From Thysanoteuthis rhombus (Eukaryota; Mollusca; Cephalopoda; Oegopsida; Thysanoteuthidae), in NCBI GenBank assembly GCA_963457665.1, contig OY735203.1:5015850-5079849 (forward strand): DNA of 64,000 nucleotides, given 5' to 3'. Positions 46,116-57,592 of this stretch are shown here, piece after piece (the stretch's first letter is position 1; each line of letters begins with the position of its first letter). Position numbers and translations under genes: made by a program. The notes under the pieces were generated by a model. It was not told the origin of the DNA, searched no databases, and was given only the letters and a program-made list of their open reading frames with translations.

Positions 46116-47098
46116 TGATGAGGATCCCAGTTTCGTAGTCCAGCCTTTTTGGGATTTTAGTTCACAATCAAAGTGCAGTATCTGTTCTTATGTTAATAAA
46201 ACAGCAATTATTTCTCTTTTTGATTTTACTTGCTATCATGATTGTAATAACTTCGTGGTCCATGGTCTCCAGGTTGGAAACCACTCCCTGCTCTATTACC
46301 ATAAACTTACGACTTCACAAATATATATATATATATAGATATATATATAAACTGCCCTTTCTGAAAAGCACCCCCCTGCATCAAATTGCTTCCAACACCC
46401 TCATCCTTTAACCATCCTGTCTTCATCTGCTATAATTCCTTTTAGTATAACTATATTTATCCACCGGTAAACGATATAGTCATCCTATTTTATTAATGGA
46501 CATATCATATCGACCCTTGTGCAATACACCAGCTGCACTCTCTCAAAATCCCTGGTTGCTGAAGTCTGATGACTTCCTGTCCGGAATGCCAAGAGAATTC
46601 AGTGATAATGATAGCCTGAAGCTGGCAACTATTTCTGGATCCAGGTGTTTCTTTAAAAAGGTAATACCAAAGGTTAGACTCATTGCACAAAGAAGGAATT
46701 TTTCTCCCAGTCTCTTTGCAGTGGAAGGTGTATTGATTTTGGTTATATATGTAAGGCTCAAGGAGGCTTCTCTCTAGTTGCATGCATGTCTTTTATTTCG
46801 AGCAGATAAAGATGCTTATTAGAGGAACTACTGATCGCTAGAATCCTGAGGTTTGGAAACCTGTCTTTAGATTATATATACTGTTGACATATGGGTTTAA
46901 TACGTGCCCTTTGTGATAATGGCACTTATCATTTCTTCTTTATGTAAGTTGCATACATAGCAACCAAAAATAAGAAATTCTGAACATGTATGAAACAACA
47001 AAGAATATATTGACAAAAAATATTGGTCATTACTGCAAGTGATCAAATAACACCCTAAAACTTTAGCGCAGACACATATATGCATACTCACTTTTTCA
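46116..47098. other. No supported gene; one unassigned open frame
   Basis: A short (TA)n run lies near 46320-46347. The + frame at 46496-46777 (93 codons, containing SGMPREFSDNDSLKLA) contains a possible internal donor but no recognised domain. The overlapping minus frame is equally long. I cannot decide and do not call a gene. Confidence 0.3.
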
Positions 47099-47125
47099 AT
47101 ATATATATATATATATATATATATA
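47099..47125. repeat. (TA)n microsatellite
   Basis: Short TA run immediately upstream of a SINE-like block. Confidence 0.9.
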
Positions 47126-47139
47126 ATGATATTTTAAAT

Positions 47140-47290
47140 GACCTCTTGTTATCTCACAGAGAATGTGTCACACAGCCCCAGACAGTGGGAATAGAATACG
47201 TAATTAAAGAGAATGGGGCTGCGGGAAAAATCAAACCTGCGACCAATAAGGTAGCCACTATACCCACATTCATTTAAAACCCCCCATCAC
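47140..47290 (-). mobile_element. tRNA-derived SINE-like element
   Basis: The minus strand carries GTCGCAGGTTTGATTTTTCC, a pol III B-box-like sequence in a tRNA-like context. It is preceded by GGTAGTGGCTACCTTATTG-type sequence. The segment beyond (GGGGCTGTGTGACACATTC on the minus strand) is shared in pattern with the related copy at 52700-52870. It does not fold as an intact tRNA. Confidence 0.45.
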
Positions 47291-47340
47291 GCACACATAC
47301 TTGTTGAACCTATCCAATGAATAGGTTATTCGGCTAGTAT

Positions 47341-47341
47341 A

Positions 47342-47372
<31 letters not shown>

Positions 47373-47410
47373 ATATATATATATATATATACTATATGTG
47401 TGTGTGTATA
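47341..47410. repeat. (TATC)n-(TA)n-(TG)n compound microsatellite
   Basis: A TATC tetranucleotide run is followed by TA and TG runs. Confidence 0.95.
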
Positions 47411-47436
47411 TGTATATCTTTGTTTAGTGGATTTGA

Positions 47437-47735
47437 GGTAATCTGACAGGATGTTAATGAAAGTGACAATTGAAATGTGAAGAGAATCATTCAAGAGAAA
47501 AGCAGGTGTTACATCTCAAATATTTTTCTTTCCCAAACTTCAAACATGTAAACAGCTTACAGTTTTTTCAGCACTGCTGCAAGTTCCTCTAAAAAAGATG
47601 GCTGATGACCATCAAAATGCATTGAAACATGTCCAAAAGATAATAAAAATTCTTGAGCTGTAACACCTGTTTCTCTATTAAATTTTTCTCTTCATTTTCC
47701 AATTGTCACTTTCATCAACATTCTGTTGGATCACT
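47437..47735. mobile_element. Foldback element with ~80-bp inverted arms
   Basis: The left arm (about 47437-47518) includes TTAATGAAAGTGACAATTGA and AGAAAAGCAGGTGTTACATC. The right arm (about 47652-47735) contains their reverse complements, CAATTGTCACTTTCATCAAC and GCTGTAACACCTGTTTCTCT, in mirrored order with few differences. The ~130-bp centre holds GCTGATGACCATCAAAATGC and TTGAAACATGTCC. This is a 'GATGA..GAAAC' module of the type often seen in Penelope-like 3' ends. It could be a MITE or a Penelope-derived inverted pair. No protein is encoded. Confidence 0.75.
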
Positions 47736-47829
47736 TAGCATCAACACAACAAACATATATATATATAATGGGAGGTAAGGGTTCAATGTTGCATTGTAAT
47801 TTGAAAAAGCTTTTCTCAAAACTCAGATA

Positions 47830-48235
47830 GTTTCAATTTAAGAAGAAGTCTCTCTCACTTTTGGCCCCTTAAGAGAGAGAAATTGACTCTCATTCACTAT
47901 TTACACCTTCAAGATGGAGAAAGTCTCTTTTCACTTTTGTGACCTTAAAAGGAAAAAGTTAACCATCACTTTCCACCCTTTACACAATGGGAAAGACACC
48001 CACCAATTTACTCTCTCAAATGGTGGGAAAAGTTTCCCCGCACTTTCAAAAGCTCATTAAAGGAGGAGTCTTTCTCCATTGTTGATTCCTATGGATGGGA
48101 AAAAGTCACCCTTCAAGTCTCCCTTATAAGAGGAATAGATCTACCGTCCCTTTCAACCTCTTTACGTAGAGGAAGAAGTCTTCCTTCACTTTTGATCCCT
48201 TGGAGTGTAATTTCCCTTCACTTTTCACCCCTTAA
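47830..48235. repeat. Degenerate tandem repeat, ~40-bp unit
   Basis: A phrase like CTTCACTTTTGACCCCTTAA followed by AGAGGAAGAAGTCT recurs about ten times with period near 40 bp and strong drift (for example at 47846, 47885, 47925 and 48178). Unit length varies, so no frame is kept and it is not coding. Confidence 0.7.
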
Positions 48236-48501
48236 ATAATTATACATAAACATATGAAATAAGAAGATATTTATATGGGTGGAAAGTAGGTTTCATTTTG
48301 GCATTATAGTTACGTTGTAAATAGAAACCCCTACAAAAACCCTCTAAAAATATTTTTTTTGCAATTTTTTTTCTGTTTTAAAAACCTCCCTGCAGGTCCT
48401 TTGAGTAAGCATGCCAAATCTGGTTGAGCTGCACCCATGTTTAGATACTTTTTATGACATGACAGATAAACATACTAACAGGCACTTCTCACTTACATAT
48501 T
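48236..48501. other. No gene seen
   Basis: AT-rich. One segment (48390-48440) is faintly R1-like but not callable. Confidence 0.35.
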
Positions 48502-48526
48502 TTATATATATATATATATATATATG
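48502..48526. repeat. (TA)n microsatellite
   Basis: Short TA run. Confidence 0.9.
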
Positions 48527-48654
48527 TATATGTTCATTGTGCAACTTTCAGGGGTTTTTTTAATGACTTTTATCCTCTTTTATAGGTACCTGTTTTTCTA
48601 CACTCCAAGAGAAAACTTTTTGCCTGATCAAAAGTACTTATTAGGTATATTAGC

Positions 48655-49320
48655 ATCATCATCAGTCTTTTAATGTCTGTCGTTGGACATAGACCATTCT
48701 CAAGATTCGTCATACCCCATTATCATGAGTGTTGTGGAGCCAATACTTTCTGAATTTGTCTAGTTCATCTCCCCATCTTGTATTCTGCCAGTTTTGGTTG
48801 TGCATGTGGTCTTTTGGGATCTATGTTGTGAGTCATGATGTCCAGCAGTTTTCTACCATTTTTGCAACATGACTAGCCCATTGACATTTGAGTTTTTAAA
48901 CAGCTTGTATGATGTCTCGGACTCATGTTTTCTCCCTGATGAACTGTGCTGTCTTGTAATCTTTCCATGTGAGTATGAGCATGATTCTTTCATGTGCACG
49001 TTGTATTCTTCTCAGTTTGCGAGTCTGTCTTTTGGTTAAGTTCCATGTTTCAGCTCTACAAGTGACTATTGGGAGTATGCATTGGTTGTATACTCTTCTT
49101 TTTAGGACTAATAGTATTTTCTTGTTCTTGAAAGTTGAGAGCTTGCTGTCAAAGACTTGCCATCCTGGAGTGATTTTTTGCTTGATTTTTTTCTTTTTTT
49201 GAGAATTCCATAGAGATCCGTTGTCCTAGGGTAGATGTGGTGGTCTATTTTCTCCAGTTCTGCGTTGTTGATTTTGATCATTGTGTATTTATTTCCAATG
49301 TGATTGTTGCACTTGACCAG
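48655..49320 (-). mobile_element. RTE-type LINE C-terminal fragment, long, decayed
   Basis: Reverse complement of the same region as 40305-40960 over almost its full length. The + strand starts with the tail (ATCATCATCAGTCTTTTAAT). It continues through GTCGTTGGACATAGACC, CATGACTAGCCCATTGACAT and TAAGTTCCATGTTTCAGC, ending near TTGCACTTGACCAG. Several frameshifts and stops are present. The 5' limit is close to that of the + copy at 40305. Confidence 0.85.
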
Positions 49321-49529
49321 TTTTTTTTTATCTTTGTTTTTTATTTTTGAAGTTTAAGTGAAGCTGACTTTATTCAAGTAAAAAATCAGTTCAGCAGGTT
49401 TTATGTTCGTGTTTCGGAAGTTTTTTTCAATGCACAAATGTTTATTCTCATCAGCCTACCGTCTGCTTTGTTTATTAAACATGTATTCTTGCAACCAGGG
49501 ATTTAGAAAATTTTATCGAGCATCATACA

Positions 49530-49700
49530 GGTTGTTCCATAAGTTATTGGGACAAGTAAACTCGTTCTTTGTATCGTCAAAGTCCTAATTGACTTTATTA
49601 TTCCAATTAGTCAGACATGGAAGAGAGAAGCAAAAAGAAAGATTGATTCTGTGATGTCCTGTCTTGTCAACTTGCATTCCCGAGTTCTCAGTATTTTTTT
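49530..49700 (+). mobile_element. Possible mariner-like terminus
   Basis: CAGGTTGTTCCATAAGTTAT followed by TGGGACAA resembles the termini of some mariner-like elements. A short frame beginning MEERSKKKD follows but stops at once. No matching right end was located. Confidence 0.35.
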
Positions 49701-49964
49701 TCATAAAAATTGAATTTCTGTAATGGAAAATATCATCTCCATATGATAACAAGTATGTCTATTTTATTCATTTTTATTCTTGGTGAAAATTTCCTTGTTA
49801 CTAAGGATGTCATCAAAATTGTTAATATAATTATAGAACCATTAAAGAATATAAAAATATAAGGTTTTTAAAAAGGCAGTGGATGTTCATCCGTGGATTT
49901 GAGGTACTCATCCGAACATGTTATTTTTATTACAAATAAATTACATTTTTCAGAATTGTTTCTG

Positions 49965-50040
49965 TGGCTTAGTGGTTTAGAGCGTTGTGGTTGACATCAG
50001 TAGATTTAGGGACTGAATCCAAATTGGGGCAAAACATTTT
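49965..50040 (+). mobile_element. tRNA-like SINE head
   Basis: GTGGCTTAGTGGTTTAGAGC resembles a tRNA A box, and GGGACTGAATCC further on resembles a B box (GGTTCRANYCC-like). The T and acceptor stems do not pair cleanly, so it is a tRNA-derived repeat rather than a working tRNA. Downstream a GTGGATTAACCATTTGGCTG-type phrase occurs in two variants (50074 and 50128), possibly part of the body. Confidence 0.45.
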
Positions 50041-50459
50041 TTTTTATTTTCCTTGTTTTTGAGGTCAGTGGCTGATTAACCTTTAGACTGAAAAAGCCTT
50101 CCCTTTCTCTCCTACTATGATGCTAGTGGTGGATTAACCATTTGGCTGAGGTGGCTTTTCTTCTTTTTGTCAAAGTCTTACTATTGAGTTTTGACCATAT
50201 TTTCGTATGTAACAATGACAGATAATAATGACCTAAAGAAAAACGAGTGACATCATGAATGAATAAAGTGGTATGGTGACATACACAGAAACTTCCTCTT
50301 CTAAAGTCCCACTCAGATTGACTGGTTCTACTAAAGTTAGCAAATCCCATTTACAGAATCTATTGGTAAAGGAGCTGAAATGAGACATAGAGTTTTGGAA
50401 TAATATTGTATGGAGGAATGAATTCTGTTTTATTTACCTTTAAGATTTTAATGAAGCAA

Positions 50460-50656
50460 GGAAGTTCGACTTGAAGTGGATTCCCAAAGATCACATGCAA
50501 AATTGTGGCTGACAAAAAATTAAATGGCAAGGTGATCTGAACAGCTAATGGTGCCATGATACTATGATAGAGAGATCTGGTGAATCTTGGGAAAGGTCTT
50601 TGTCCAACAATGGACATTCAAAGGCTGATAATGATGATGATGATGATGATGATGAT
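50460..50656 (+). mobile_element. RTE-type LINE 3' fragment, decayed
   Basis: Contains GTGGATTCCCAAAGATCACA, ATGATAGAGAGATCTGGTGA and GGTCTTTGTCCAACAATGG, followed by a long (GAT)n tail at about 50625-50656. Internal deletion and stops are present. Confidence 0.8.
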
Positions 50657-50840
50657 GGAATTGTTAGAAAACAATCTTTTTCACTGAATCAATTTAGGAT
50701 AAAGGAATTCTTGAAAAGAAAAATAGGTAATTTCACAATTAAGTGGTCAAATGAAGCAGAAAATTAGCTACTGTAGAATTACCTGGAAGCAAGGAAAGTG
50801 CATTATGAATGCAGGCAAGATTGAGACATTGGAAACCTGT

Positions 50841-51301
50841 CTGGTTAGTTACTCAATAGAAATTGTAATGTAACCAATGTCTTTTGGCAGCATGTCCTGT
50901 TGTCGATGATCAATTAAAGAATTGAAAAAATAGTGATCAATGATAAGTTACTTCTTTTGTCCCTTGTTAGACTGCTATTCTTAAGAAAAAGTCAGAATTT
51001 TCAAAAAACAAGCAGGGACAAATTGGATACATTCATGGACTAATTAGGTATAATCTTCCATTGAGCCCTTCCACTTAAAACCAATTTGGTGTGAGTTTCG
51101 GAAAACAAAAAGCATTTTTTTTGCAGACATAATAAAGAATAAATGCTTGAATTTCCGGCCCTCTAGCTCCATTGGAGTGGCATTACATGACTCATACATA
51201 CATTTATAGATAGCCTGTCTTCCAGTCAGCCAGATGGTCAGACCAACATAAAAACTGAGAGAAACCCATGTTGACAGTTCTGGTTGATGGTTTCTAATTG
51301 G
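50841..51301 (+). repeat. R1 interspersed repeat, full length
   Basis: Complete block order from CTGGTTAGTTACTCAATAGA through TCTTTTGGCAGCATGTCCTG, GATCAATTAAAGAATTGAAA and GACATAATAAAGAATAAATG. It continues through CTCTAGCTCCATTGGAGTGG to ACAGTTCTGGTTGATGGTTT. With 33604-34080 it is a good template for the family. Confidence 0.9.
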
Positions 51302-51929
51302 AAATACCACTCGGAGCAAGCAAAGACCAAAATCTAAGAGTTAATAGAGCTTGAAAATCTTAGCTAGTGAAGTGGATTGGCTTAATGGAATTGTAACTTT
51401 GAAAAACTTTTTAAAACATTTTAAAAGCCAAAGAACAATTAATCACTTTCAGTAAAAACCCTCCACTAAAACTTGCCTGTAAGTTATTCTTTCAAAAAGC
51501 CAATTCTAGAAGTCAAACAACCTGATTGATTGATCTATAAGGGAACAACAAGAAAAAGAACAGACTCTCTTCAAAACCTACGACAATGTTTATCCAATTT
51601 TTGACAACATTCGGCAATATTTGTTTCCTTAATAAGAATATCAATAATATTGAAAAATATTTGTTTCCAATTGATTTTTCAAGTTGATCTCTGTTAAAAC
51701 ATTTGAATGAAAAACAGACAATCATCACAACAAAATCAAAAGGAAAAATATCAACTGAAATACAATATAGTTCATTGGCAAAGGAAAAAGTCACAAATAT
51801 ATATATAAGTATATATATATGTACTGTAAACATTAGTTATAAAAACTGCTTACTCTGCTATCTTTTTTTCTTTCCTCCCTTTCTTGTATTCTATTTTCTA
51901 TCTCAAGAATTGATTTTTAAAAAGGCATG
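51302..51929. other. No supported gene
   Basis: A minus frame of 106 codons (51513-51833) is Phe/Ile-rich without motifs. Phrases near 51395-51505 (AAACCCTCCACTAAAACTTG) recur at 52345-52370, hinting at another short dispersed repeat. Confidence 0.35.
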
Positions 51930-52115
51930 ATATCATCATCACTCTTTTATCGTCTGTCGTTGGATACAGATCTTTCCCAGGATTTGCCACATCTCTCTAT
52001 CACAAGCGTCACATAGCCTATACTCTCTGAGCTTGTCAAGTTCATCTCTCTATCTTGTAATCTGTCAGCCTCAGTTATGCATGTCGTCTCAGGGAATCCA
52101 TGCTGTAGTGTGATG
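51930..52115 (-). mobile_element. RTE-type LINE 3' fragment
   Basis: The + strand begins with the reversed tail (ATCATCATCACTCTTTTATC). It continues with GTCTGTCGTTGGATACAG and AGCTTGTCAAGTTCATCTC. Truncated after ~185 bp. Confidence 0.8.
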
Positions 52116-52699
52116 TAAAGGAGAAATAATTCTTTTTTTCTTTCTCTCTCTTATTATACCTTCTCTTTTCAAAACAAGTGCTTTCTTCCTTTGGTAGGAA
52201 TGCTGTCTCTCTCTCTTCAACCAATCTCTCTCTCTCTCTCGTTCACGTAAGTTTCCTAACAAACATGGTTAACCTATTCAAATTTGGTCAGCCATTTTTA
52301 GAACTGTCGATTTTAAAAGCCAAACAATGATTAATCGTTTTTGTTGAAAATCCTTCACTATAACTTGCCTGTAAGCTATTCTCTGAAAAGGCCAACCTGA
52401 TCAAATGATCTACCAGGGAGAAAAAAATAATTTATCATAATAAACAAACACATAAAGTACATAATTAATAATCTATCAAATATTATTTGCGTGATAGAAT
52501 TTATAAAAGGTAGTGTCAAAATTTCTTTTATTTCAGTTTTTCAATTATTTAAAAGTTTTCTCTAAAAGATGCCTTGTTTTACTTAAATTGGAAAAGTTTT
52601 AGTGAAATCATTAGCAATCAGGCCAATAGTATGAAATTTATTACCCATGAAATAGCCCAAAACAATATCTCTCTCTCTTTCTATATATATATAGATATA
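52116..52699. other. No gene; CT-rich patches
   Basis: CT-rich stretches at 52140-52240 and 52663-52682. Otherwise nothing recognised. Confidence 0.4.
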
Positions 52700-52870
52700 T
52701 ACAATTATATATTTAAATTGCTGTCGGAAAAAATGCAATTGGTCAGCTAAAGGATGAAAGCATCGCTATGTTGTAATAACTACCCTATCGGTTGCAGGTT
52801 CAATTCCTGTAGCAGCCTCATTTTCTCTAATTGTTTATTTTATTTATGTTGTCTCTGATGAGTATTACAT
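52700..52870 (+). mobile_element. tRNA-derived SINE-like element
   Basis: Carries CTATCGGTTGCAGGTTCAAT TCCTG, a B-box-like core in a context matching the minus-strand copy at 47140-47290. That copy likewise has ..ACC..ATTGGTCGCAGGTTTGA.. followed by a CCCCATTCTCT..AATT stretch. The A-box side is diverged. Confidence 0.45.
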
Positions 52871-52968
52871 TAACTGTATGATGACGGGAGATCATATCTA
52901 AAAAGTTTCTATAAATTATAATGCAAATTGATAATCATTCTATCGGAACATATACATCCATTTCTTAA

Positions 52969-53075
52969 TACACACACACACACACACACATATATATTTA
53001 TATATATTTATCTATTATTTATCATATATGTATGTGTATATTTATATATATAGATATATATATATACATATCAAT
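52969..53075. repeat. (CA)n and TA-rich microsatellites
   Basis: A CA run lies at about 52970-52990, followed by interrupted TATATA/ATATTT sequence. Confidence 0.9.
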
Positions 53076-53109
53076 GAAATCGCAAAAAACAAAATATATA
53101 TATCCATTA

Positions 53110-53362
53110 CTAATTGCCCCAAAACTCAAATGGCAATGGGCAGACCATGTTGCAAGAATGAAAGATAACCAATGGACAACACGTCTCACAACATGGATCC
53201 CCAGAGATCACATGAGAAACCAAGGCCAACAGAGCACAAGATGGAGAGACGAACTAGACAAATCCAGAAAATACTGGCTCTGTGACGCCCATGATAGAGA
53301 ATTGTGGCAAATCCTGGGAAGGTCTATGTTTAACGACGGACATTAAAAGACTGATGATGATG

Positions 53363-53365
<3 letters not shown>
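53110..53365 (+). mobile_element. RTE-type LINE 3' fragment, nearly intact frame
   Basis: The frame reads LKWQWADHVARMKDNQWTTR, ..RNQGQQSTRWRDELDKSRKY.. and WLCDAHDRELWQILG. A one-base loss after that shifts the last residues (..RSMFNDGH then stop). A GATGATGATGA tail runs straight into a (TA)n microsatellite. It is the second-best preserved RTE fragment here. Confidence 0.9.
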
Positions 53366-53401
<36 letters not shown>

Positions 53402-53408
53402 TATATAC
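53366..53408. repeat. (TA)n microsatellite at the LINE tail
   Basis: The TA run directly follows the RTE tail, consistent with microsatellite growth from a LINE 3' end. Confidence 0.9.
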
Positions 53409-55639
53409 GTATGAAAAACATTTCAACTACATAATACTGCTGTGGCAATATAATTTCATGGATGGTGTCTTGATAAAATCAAACTATTCAGTTATGATTC
53501 AGTATTAACTCTCATATAAGGTATTTATTTTTCATTTGCATTATCCATTTTTAGGGTTTCTTCTGTTTGTTTGTAAAGCATTATAAGTTCAGAAATTATT
53601 GCATGTTGAATTTGGAGACCAAAATTTATTTAGGTCAGAGGCACAGATTTCCCAGATACCACCATGAATGAATGTATGGGTGATTGTTCACTTTGTCTCA
53701 ACCCAGATGGTCAATAGTTATAATTTAAGTCATTATACAAACTTTTTATCAAGATCAGTAATCTTCAAACCATCTAGGAGATGTGATAAAATTTAAATGC
53801 TTACCAATTCTGTTCACATGTGTTTTTTGATAACAAACAATCAAGAAGACTTATTTACCAAATGAGCTGAGATGACAACTCCCCAGAACCAAAGTTTTAG
53901 TTTCAAGTTATTTTGTTTGAGTTATTTTTAAATTGAACACGATTCAAAAATGTTTGTTAAAGCCTGGCTTGCAAAACAATATATAAGAATTAAAAAGTAA
54001 TATCCTGGATATCCAAAAGAAGTTTTTTTTTTATTGGTTCTGCAATTTTTAATATTTCTTCACAAAATCATTAACAAAATTAGATTAATTCTTATTATTA
54101 TAGTTTAGACAATCTATGTGCCGGCATTCTGGGTTCAGAGGAACTGCATATGAACTGTATTACGGAACTTTCCAGTTTTCACCAATGTTCTGTACTTTTA
54201 GTAAAATCTTCACCAGAATATTTCTTTCGTGATCTCTTATTTCTATTTATAGATGTGCCATTTTTAACGACAGGGTGTATCCAGATGTGAGGGTGAAAAT
54301 TTGAAAATGATTCAAAAGTAGTGAATCAGTTGCTTTATTTTGTTGACAGAAATACTGAAGTACACAAATAAACCATTGAAAGCTTTTGGAATTGTCAAAA
54401 AAGTTCTATTAAACCAATGCTCAGATGGAGGAGATCCTTGTTTTGATTAAATCAAATCAAATTTTTGATTAAGTAAAACTACAAATATATTTATTTTGCA
54501 TGAAAAAAAACTTAGGAGAAAGAATCATCTGCAGTGTCAACTAAAAATAAACACCTCTGACACAAACCAATTTTGTGATCCAGATTCTAATTTTGAACTC
54601 ATCATTTTAATGAAATGTTGTAAGTCAATCTATCAATATACTTTTCAAGAAATGAGCAAATTCCTCTCTCTATTTTAAGTGTTTGAAACTGGTTAGAATT
54701 TATCACCTGTGTCACTTATTCAAGTTGCAATGATAAGAATCAAATAAATCTGCTTAAATGCTCTTCTTCTATGATATTCTGGATATTGGTGATCTGGCAT
54801 CTTTAATCAATCAATAAAAGAGAACATAGGAATCCTATTCATACGGAGCTCATGGCTATTCTGCTTAGTTTTGTGGAACTTTACTTCTAATTTACTCTAC
54901 TTATATATAACTTTGCAAATGGATTATATGACAGAGCTGAATGTCTGTAATGGTGTCCATTCTGATCCATGAGAAAATTAAAATTTGGTTTCTCCATGAG
55001 TATGCAGTTAATCATCAATAGGGTTGATTTGTCAATGATTATTTATGGTACTATATTGATTAACATGATAGTCTCATAAGTGACAGAGAGTGAGATTGGT
55101 AAAAATAGGCCCTTTAAATACATGCACACAGCTAAAATGTTTCTGTAGTAAGGCTCTTATTAAAGTCTTCATTAATCTTTGAGACTGAAACATCATTGCT
55201 ACTAATGGAGGGTGGTCCAATCGTACCTCACAATACCACAAGGCTTTGTCTGTTCATCAATCATGTAATTTTAAATATGAGTGTAATAATGGAGCAGACT
55301 TGGTTTCTGCCCAATTTTACAAGTTCCTTTCAGTTTTGAAACCTTAGATACCACAGATGTCTGGTCCCGACATTTAGAAAACTAATAAATTACATTGCCA
55401 TCTGTTGCCTCCACATTCATATTTCAAATACATCTTTTCTCTCTTTAACTCATAAATCTATTTGATGTGGTCTTGGGAAGAAAAAAAATAATGCCATGTA
55501 CATTATTTCCTAATTAATAGACCAGATAACAATATCATGGCACTGGTAGGTTAGAGTGATTTAAATGGGAAATACAAGATGTCATTGAACCACAAAAAAA
55601 AATTGCGAGTAGAAATGATGCACGTATTTGTGCTTGTAC
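53409..55639. other. No gene seen
   Basis: Over 2 kb of AT-rich DNA with only short frames (for example 54496-54678) and no recognised element. Confidence 0.4.
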
Positions 55640-56140
55640 CTAGCTTCTGTTCAAGTAATCTGCTTCAAGAGTTGTTTTTTTAATATGTCATATATGGATT
55701 GTATTTATTCTTGAAGTTGTTTACTCTTTTTGCTTTTAGTATAGTTCGGTTGTGCTGTACTAGTGACTTTCAGTTGTTTATTATTCTTCAGGAGAAATTT
55801 TTTCTCTGGTATGTTTTTGGCAGTGTTTTTTATAAATTTGTTTTCGTTTCTTTTGTTCATTATAAAAACTTATTTTGCTGGAATGTTCCCTCTGCCTTTT
55901 ATTATTTTGAATATCTGTATTGTGTCTCTCTTTATTCTTCTTTCATCTAACCCTAGTTCTTAAAGTTTGTCTTCGAACAGAAGGTTTTCAAGTTCTGGAA
56001 CCGTACTTGTTGCCCTACCTGGTATGTTTTTCTTTTTCTGTTGTATCTCTTTTGAGATGTTGTATGTATGGACAGCATATTTTAAGTGTGGTCTGAAATA
56101 TGTTGGGTATAGTATCTCAAAGGTTTTTGCATCCTAGTTG
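55640..56140 (-). mobile_element. CR1/L2-like LINE, ORF2 C-terminal region
   Basis: The longest of the three tails. The minus strand reads roughly TTLKYAVHTYNISKEIQQK, ATSTVPELENLLFEDKL, ELGLDERRIKRDTIQIFKII and KGRGNIPAK. The family's standard order is ..RPHLEYA.., ..RATKLVPEL..L.YE.RL..LGL..LE.RRLRGDLI..YKI... At least two stops or frameshifts are present. It shares orientation with 34490 and 35400. Confidence 0.75.
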
Positions 56141-57592
56141 TCAAAAAATAAGCCTCAGTTTCAAATCTACAGCTCCATTAAACATTATTGATTTCCATTT
56201 TAAGCCAAGAGACATTTTTTTCCAAATTTTCTTTCTTTATAAAGTTCTACTTTGATGGGCAGGTTAGAGGAGTTTCAGTTAAACCTCTTTATTACTTGCT
56301 AGACAGTTCTTTATTGTAAAGTGTATTGTCCGTTCTACCATTGTGGTATAACAGTGAAAAGCTTTTTTCAAGATGACTGACAATGGCAAAATGTGCTGGT
56401 AGTTTTGCGTTCAGGCCTCTCCAAAGTGCATTAATTTGAAAGCAGGATAAGCAGTTACTGTTAGATTTTGAACTTAATTCATCATTTTCATTTTCTGAGT
56501 TGTCTGCCGTCAAACTATCAAAATGAATGGAAATTCTATTTCAGGATTACAATAGCGCATTTTTTTTTCTTGCTTTCTGTCTTTGTTGTTGCCTCTGGCT
56601 TACCATTTTTATTTAGCCATCCAGTCTTTCTATCTTAATTCTTATAAGTAATTTATTATTACGCATTTTTGAAGAATTTTCAAAAATCATCTCATAACAG
56701 TTTTGATAATCTAATGTCTTGAAAGCATTCTTCTAGCTTTATTTTTGGTTGGTCTTCAGCCAAATTTGATTGGGCCACTCCAAAGTAAGTTATTTTATAC
56801 CCTGAGGTACTGTCTACATTCCTGTTTATACTTTCATTACAATAAAATCAAAGTAATGCTTATGAGCTGGTCAATATATCTTCAAGTACACTATTTGTTT
56901 TCATTTATTTATGGTCTATGCACAGATATGATCAACCATAAATATCTATGATAAAACAGTTTTATAGACTCATACGTATTTATTATGAGTGTCTAAAAAC
57001 TTGTACACTTTTAAATAAAAACTTATTAGTAATCACGGTTATTTTCTCAGGAGAATTAAGTGACATCTTCAAATCATGATATCTGATAATTTCTTAATTA
57101 TAAAGTATTTTTTTACTGGATTCATGATATCATCTTGTCAGCCTGTTGAAATAATCACATCATTTAAAAATAATTTGGATGCCAACACATAAAAGATAGC
57201 CACCTATTATTGACATTATTAGTTCTATGTACCATAAAACAATTCATTGATTCAAAATGGGACTTTTATTACCCCCTTACTTATCTTCATTTATTACAAC
57301 AGCAAACTGTTTTGTATATTGACGTAAAAAAAATATTCTTTAAAGGGATAATTACAACCAAAGGAAAGTTTGTTATAATCTAGAGTATGGAGGGTAATTG
57401 CTTATGTCGAACATATTTTCAATTTTGTTGATTTAATTTAGGTACAGAATTATTAACTGGTAATTTGCTCCTTATAGTCCTGATGAAGGCAGGAGAACTT
57501 CCATGTTATTACATGAGTGCATATGTAGGGAGTTATATATGTATGTATTAATAGCAGCACTTATGAAAACTAACCTCGTATGAAACTGATTG
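56141..57592. other. No gene seen
   Basis: AT-rich. Short frames only. A possible Penelope-type phrase (CCTGATGAAGGCAGGAGAAC) near 57479 is too short to call. Confidence 0.4.

Noticed and set aside
46496-46783. Opposed 93- and 92-codon frames
   Set aside because: Both strands are equally open, no domain is recognised and no splice pair fits. It could still be an unknown element.
49965-50040. A functional tRNA gene
   Set aside because: A- and B-box-like words are present, but the acceptor and T stems do not pair properly. A SINE head is more likely.
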